This document shows positions 61,061 through 64,000 of a stretch of DNA of 64,000 nt, one piece after another. The stretch lies in NCBI GenBank assembly GCA_031553415.1, contig JAVBLO010000069.1:1-64000 (forward strand), given 5' to 3'. Source of the DNA: JAIRVZ01 sp031553415 (lineage in GTDB: Bacteria > Bacteroidota > Bacteroidia > Bacteroidales > Azobacteroidaceae). A program made the position numbers and the translations under genes. Position 1 is the stretch's first letter. Every line of letters begins with the position of its first letter. The notes beneath the pieces are model-generated. The model saw nothing but the letters and a program-made list of their open reading frames with translations. It ran no database searches and had not been told where the DNA came from.

Positions 61061-63487
61061 ATGGAATATAATAATAATCCCAATCAGGGACCCGTTCAAA
61101 ATCAAACTCAAAATACAGCTAATTTTCAGGAAGAAGAAAGCCTCTTCAAGCCTATTGATATCTATTACGTTATCAAAGGGAATTGGTATTGGTATGTGCT
61201 TTCGATCATTATTTGTTTAGGAATCGCTTATTATCAGATAAAAAAAGCACCACGGATTTATAGTCGTACTGCATCTATCCTGATAAAAGACAAATCCGGC
61301 GCATCATCAATCGATGAAACAGTTGTTTTGAAAGATATCAGCACTTTTCAATCCAAAAGAAATTTGGATAATGAAATTTTAATTTTACAGTCCAAACAAC
61401 TAATGGAAGAAACTGCACGGAGATTGAATTTAGATATCAGCTACTCCGTAGACAAAGGGTTAAGAATCAGTGAATTATATACGCATTCCCCTATTGTATT
61501 CAGATTCCCGGATGCAAGTGAAACACAATCATTTTCTTTCGAAGCAACATTTATTTCGCCCCAGCAGGTCACTCTTTCGAATTTCTCCACTAATCCTGAA
61601 AAATCCCTGACAATAAATATTAACGATACAATATTAACTCCGGTTGGAAGACTTGTTGCAGCACCCGGCCTGTTTTATAATAACAAATACTTAAAAAAAA
61701 CAATTTGGGTCACCAAAAATAATTTAAAAGCTGTTTCACAATATTATCGTAATGCATTAAATATAAATATTGCCAACGAATCAACATCCATGCTTTACCT
61801 GACCTTATTTGATATTTCTGCAACCAGGGCTGAAGATATAATCAATACTTTGATCGCCGTATACAATGAAGAAACCATCAACAACAAAAACCAGATTGCA
61901 ATCAACACTTCAAACTTTATCAACGAGCGCTTAATTATTATTGAGAAAGAACTTGGCACTGTAGACTCAGATATCGCAGCCTATAAAAGTGAAAATAAAG
62001 TTACAGACATCAACTCCGAAATCGGACTATACCTTCAAGATAACAGGCAATATAGCAAAGAATTAATTGAATTGGCAAACCAACTTAGCCTGTCCCAATA
62101 TCTTCGCCAATACCTGACAAATCCCAAATACAGCTCCGATCTGATACCTGCCAATACCGGAACAGCAGGAAGCGTAGAAGGACAAATTTCCGCTTACAAT
62201 AATTTACTTCTTCAAAGGGATAAACTGTTAGGTAATGGAAATAACAGCAACCCTGTTATAACAGACATGAATAATTCCCTGCAAGCAATGAAACAAAATA
62301 TGGTTCAAACGCTTGACAATTATATCATGCAACTCAGGATGAATCTTAAAGTTAACAGGGAACAGGAAACTCAAACTGATCGCCTCATATCTGCAATGCC
62401 CGAACAACAAAAAAATATATTATCTGTTGAGCGGCAACAAAAAATTAAAGAGGGATTATACCTATATTTGTTAAACCAACGTGAAAGAAGTATTTTGGCA
62501 CAAGCTATGACTGCCAGTGATGCAAGGGTTATTGATAGCGCATCAGGTTCCAACAGTCCGGTTTCCCCTAAAAAGAACAAAATATTGTTAACTGCATTGA
62601 TTATAGGTATTGCAATCCCATCTTGTATCCTATGGTTGATAAATATCTTAAATACTCGTGTTCGTAACAGGAAAGACGTGGAAAGTGTAACCAGTATACC
62701 ATTTCTCGGAGAAATTCCTTTGCGTGAGAAAACAGATAAAAGGGAAATTGTTATTGAAGAAAACAAACAGGATTTTATCTCTGAATCTTTCCGGATCATC
62801 CGTACCAATATGGATTTTATGCAAACAAAAGAGCATAAAAAACAAGTGGTTATGTTCACTTCTTTCAATTCTGCAGCAGGAAAAACATTTGTATCAAGTA
62901 ATCTGGCTATGAGTTTTACTTTTACAAATAAAAAAGTAATAGTGGTAGATTTAGACATCAGGAAAGGAAGTCTTAGTAAAAGAACTGGTATCAAGGATAA
63001 AATGGGTATCACCAATTATCTGTCGGAAATGATCGATTCAATAGATGACATCATCATCGAAAAAGGATTCGAAGGCAAGTTAGATGTAATCCTTGCAGGA
63101 ACAGTTCCACCTAATCCTACAGAATTACTATTAAGCAATCGTCTGGAAATATTAATTGAAGAATTGAAAAAAAGGTATGATTATATTTTTTTAGACAATG
63201 TACCTTCAGGGATTATTGCAGATGCCACTATTGTCAACAGGGTTTCAGATATTACAATCTATGTGATCAGAGTTGGAAGAATGGATAGAAGGCAACTCCC
63301 TGAATTAGAAAAGCTTTACAGATGGGATAAATTCAACAATATGTGCATAATCCTAAATGGAGCACAAGAAAAATACCAGGGAAACGGATATTACGGATAT
63401 GGTTACGGATACGGTTATGGATATGGCAATAAAAAAGAACAAAACCACTACCATTCCAAGCCATTTTCCGCCAAGTTTTGGTTATAA
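61061..63487 (+). CDS. wzc: Wzc-like polysaccharide co-polymerase and tyrosine autokinase
   Basis: An 808-residue inner-membrane protein. A Wzz-like chain-length domain lies between two membrane helices (YWYVLSIIICLGIAYYQI near residue 45 and ILLTALIIGIAIPSCILWLI near 510). The cytosolic BY-kinase has Walker A SFNSAAGKTFVSSNLA, Walker A' VIVVDLDIRKGSL and Walker B YIFLDNVPSG. The C-terminal tail is a Tyr/Gly repeat (GYYGYGYGYGYGYG), the autophosphorylation cluster. With Wza it forms the polymerisation/export machinery for capsule or exopolysaccharide. No separate phosphatase (wzb) is seen. Confidence 0.95.
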   Translation: MEYNNNPNQGPVQNQTQNTANFQEEESLFKPIDIYYVIKGNWYWYVLSIIICLGIAYYQIKKAPRIYSRTASILIKDKSGASSIDETVVLKDISTFQSKRNLDNEILILQSKQLMEETARRLNLDISYSVDKGLRISELYTHSPIVFRFPDASETQSFSFEATFISPQQVTLSNFSTNPEKSLTININDTILTPVGRLVAAPGLFYNNKYLKKTIWVTKNNLKAVSQYYRNALNINIANESTSMLYLTLFDISATRAEDIINTLIAVYNEETINNKNQIAINTSNFINERLIIIEKELGTVDSDIAAYKSENKVTDINSEIGLYLQDNRQYSKELIELANQLSLSQYLRQYLTNPKYSSDLIPANTGTAGSVEGQISAYNNLLLQRDKLLGNGNNSNPVITDMNNSLQAMKQNMVQTLDNYIMQLRMNLKVNREQETQTDRLISAMPEQQKNILSVERQQKIKEGLYLYLLNQRERSILAQAMTASDARVIDSASGSNSPVSPKKNKILLTALIIGIAIPSCILWLINILNTRVRNRKDVESVTSIPFLGEIPLREKTDKREIVIEENKQDFISESFRIIRTNMDFMQTKEHKKQVVMFTSFNSAAGKTFVSSNLAMSFTFTNKKVIVVDLDIRKGSLSKRTGIKDKMGITNYLSEMIDSIDDIIIEKGFEGKLDVILAGTVPPNPTELLLSNRLEILIEELKKRYDYIFLDNVPSGIIADATIVNRVSDITIYVIRVGRMDRRQLPELEKLYRWDKFNNMCIILNGAQEKYQGNGYYGYGYGYGYGYGNKKEQNHYHSKPFSAKFWL

Positions 63488-63522
63488 AATCATAGATTTC
63501 ATTATATTTTTCTTTCAAATAT

Positions 63523-63553
63523 TTTGAAAAAAGAAAAAATACATGTAAATTTG
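63523..63553 (+). promoter_or_regulatory. Consensus promoter of the ilv leader
   Basis: TTTG (63523-63526) is followed after exactly 19 bases by TAAATTTG (63546-63553), a full match to the Bacteroidota -33/-7 consensus TTTG-N19-TAnnTTTG. Transcription would start near 63558-63560, about 20 bases before the leader-peptide ATG. It is the best promoter in the window. Confidence 0.8.
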
Positions 63554-63577
63554 CAACCAATAAAAAATGACTTTATA

Positions 63578-63649
63578 ATGATTTGCACTCATACTTTATT
63601 AAGCCTAATCGTCGTCAGCATTATTCTACTCGTCAAAAGAAGACAATGA
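63578..63649 (+). CDS. Branched-chain leader peptide (ilv attenuator)
   Basis: A 23-codon frame reads MICTHTLLSLIVVSIILLVK, then RRQ and TGA (63647-63649). Fourteen of its codons are Leu, Ile or Val, arranged as LLSLIVV and IILLV runs. Such enrichment, the short length, the promoter just upstream and the terminator just downstream make it a classical leader peptide. Ribosome stalling on these codons when charged tRNAs are scarce would control ilvD. There is no protein product of use beyond sensing. Confidence 0.8.
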   Translation: MICTHTLLSLIVVSIILLVKRRQ

Positions 63650-63716
63650 GGAAGGCTGGTGCTTAATGGGTAGGAAATAATAATGAGCCTTTCTCTATTG
63701 TGAGAAAGGCTTTTTT
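63648..63716 (+). terminator. ilv attenuator: competing antiterminator and terminator hairpins
   Basis: The terminator is a perfect 10-bp stem (63686-63695 with 63702-63711), six-base loop, followed by T-rich sequence. The segment 63648-63657, which begins in the leader stop codon, can pair with the terminator's left arm over 10 bases with one G-U pair, giving an antiterminator. AAGCCT at 63601 inside the leader gene can pair with that same segment. Stalling in the Leu/Ile/Val codons would free 63648-63657 to pair with the left arm. Confidence 0.75.
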
Positions 63717-63747
63717 ATTGATAAAACGTTATTTTTGCAAACTTAAA

Positions 63748-64000
63748 ATGGATAAAATGAAAATTCAATTACGCAGTCATACCAGTACCCAAGGACGTAA
63801 AATGGCAGGAGCGCGTTCCTTATGGAGAGCCAATGGAATGAAACAGGAACAAATGGGTAAACCTATTATTGCCATTGTTAATTCATTTACTCAGTTTGTT
63901 CCCGGCCACGTTCATCTACATGAAATTGGGCAATTTGTCAAATCTGAAATAGAAAAACTTGGTTGTTTTGCTGCCGAATTCAATACGATTGCTATTGACG
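63748..64000 (+). CDS. ilvD: Dihydroxy-acid dehydratase (partial)
   Basis: The N-terminal 84 residues of IlvD, which dehydrates dihydroxy-acids in isoleucine, valine and leucine synthesis using an Fe-S cluster. The sequence IQLRSHTSTQGRKMAGARSL, then KPIIAIVNSFTQFVPGHVHL and EKLGCFAAEFNTIAID is strongly conserved; GC near the end is the first cluster cysteine region. ATG 63748 or 63757 (MKIQLRS) may be the start. The gene runs off the right edge. It lies 32 bases after the attenuator's T run and is its regulated target. Confidence 0.93.
   Translation, partial: MDKMKIQLRSHTSTQGRKMAGARSLWRANGMKQEQMGKPIIAIVNSFTQFVPGHVHLHEIGQFVKSEIEKLGCFAAEFNTIAID

Noticed and set aside
62371..63015. 214-codon minus-strand frame inside wzc
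   Set aside because: It is antisense to the BY-kinase domain; the plus-strand protein is fully conserved across this interval.

Overview
The window is from a low-GC Bacteroidota chromosome, most likely order Bacteroidales (a Dysgonomonadaceae, Paludibacteraceae or Porphyromonadaceae-like organism; the family is a guess). The evidence is: TTTG-N19-TAnnTTTG type promoters; a giant secreted protein with a type IX secretion C-terminus; a LytS/LytTR two-component pair with an extracellular propeller and Y_Y_Y domain; meso-diaminopimelate dehydrogenase; a C69 dipeptidase; DUF3256; and a Wza/Wzc pair with a tyrosine-rich tail.

Layout. 1-2.4 kb: the end of a PQQ-type sugar dehydrogenase, then small minus-strand orphan genes (MmcQ/YjbR, DUF2200, VOC) mixed with at least two decayed genes and an unknown open frame. 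2.4-13.8 kb: response regulator and sensor kinase on minus, diverging from a 2,368-residue surface protein on plus; the gap holds 21-bp phased repeats that look like a LytTR operator. 13.9-18.8 kb: PerR-like regulator, catalase, a metallo-hydrolase remnant, AlkD-like protein, a DbpA-type DEAD-box helicase and a GNAT enzyme. 19-31.2 kb: housekeeping genes (maeB, DUF3256-pyrC, flavodiiron protein, lgt, ddh, grpE, dnaJ, C69 peptidase), interrupted by an integrase/IS4 scar and a 128-bp composite palindrome. 31.2-60.2 kb: an Rhs-core remnant, then a strongly AT-rich surface-glycan locus of about 27 genes, all on plus and mostly overlapping or tightly spaced. 60.3-63.5 kb: wza and wzc behind their own probable promoter. 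63.5 kb to the end: a complete branched-chain amino acid attenuator in front of ilvD.

The glycan locus encodes an ABC ATPase with a Wzt-like C-terminal domain, seven soluble-type GT2 enzymes, a membrane GtrB/ArnC-like GT2, three GT4 enzymes, GT10 and GT11 fucosyltransferases, a NodZ/GT23-like enzyme, another GT-A-like enzyme, two GT-C-like membrane proteins, WecD- and WecE-like enzymes, an O-acyltransferase, a polysaccharide deacetylase, two methyltransferases, a DUF354 protein, WecB and a WbpB-like oxidoreductase. No initiating sugar-phosphate transferase, flippase, classical polymerase or ABC permease is present, so the pathway needs partners elsewhere. A 400-bp non-coding block with two repeat families and an ATPase-gene remnant (48.4-48.8 kb) splits the locus into two halves.

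The most interesting regulatory structure is the ilv leader at 63.5-63.7 kb. It has a consensus promoter, a 23-residue Leu/Ile/Val-rich leader peptide and mutually exclusive antiterminator and terminator hairpins, all readable from the sequence. Other items worth a second look are the 21-bp repeats, the double signal sequence of the giant protein, the composite palindrome at 25.4 kb, the possible attenuator before DUF3256-pyrC, and the three fucosyltransferase-type enzymes in one locus.
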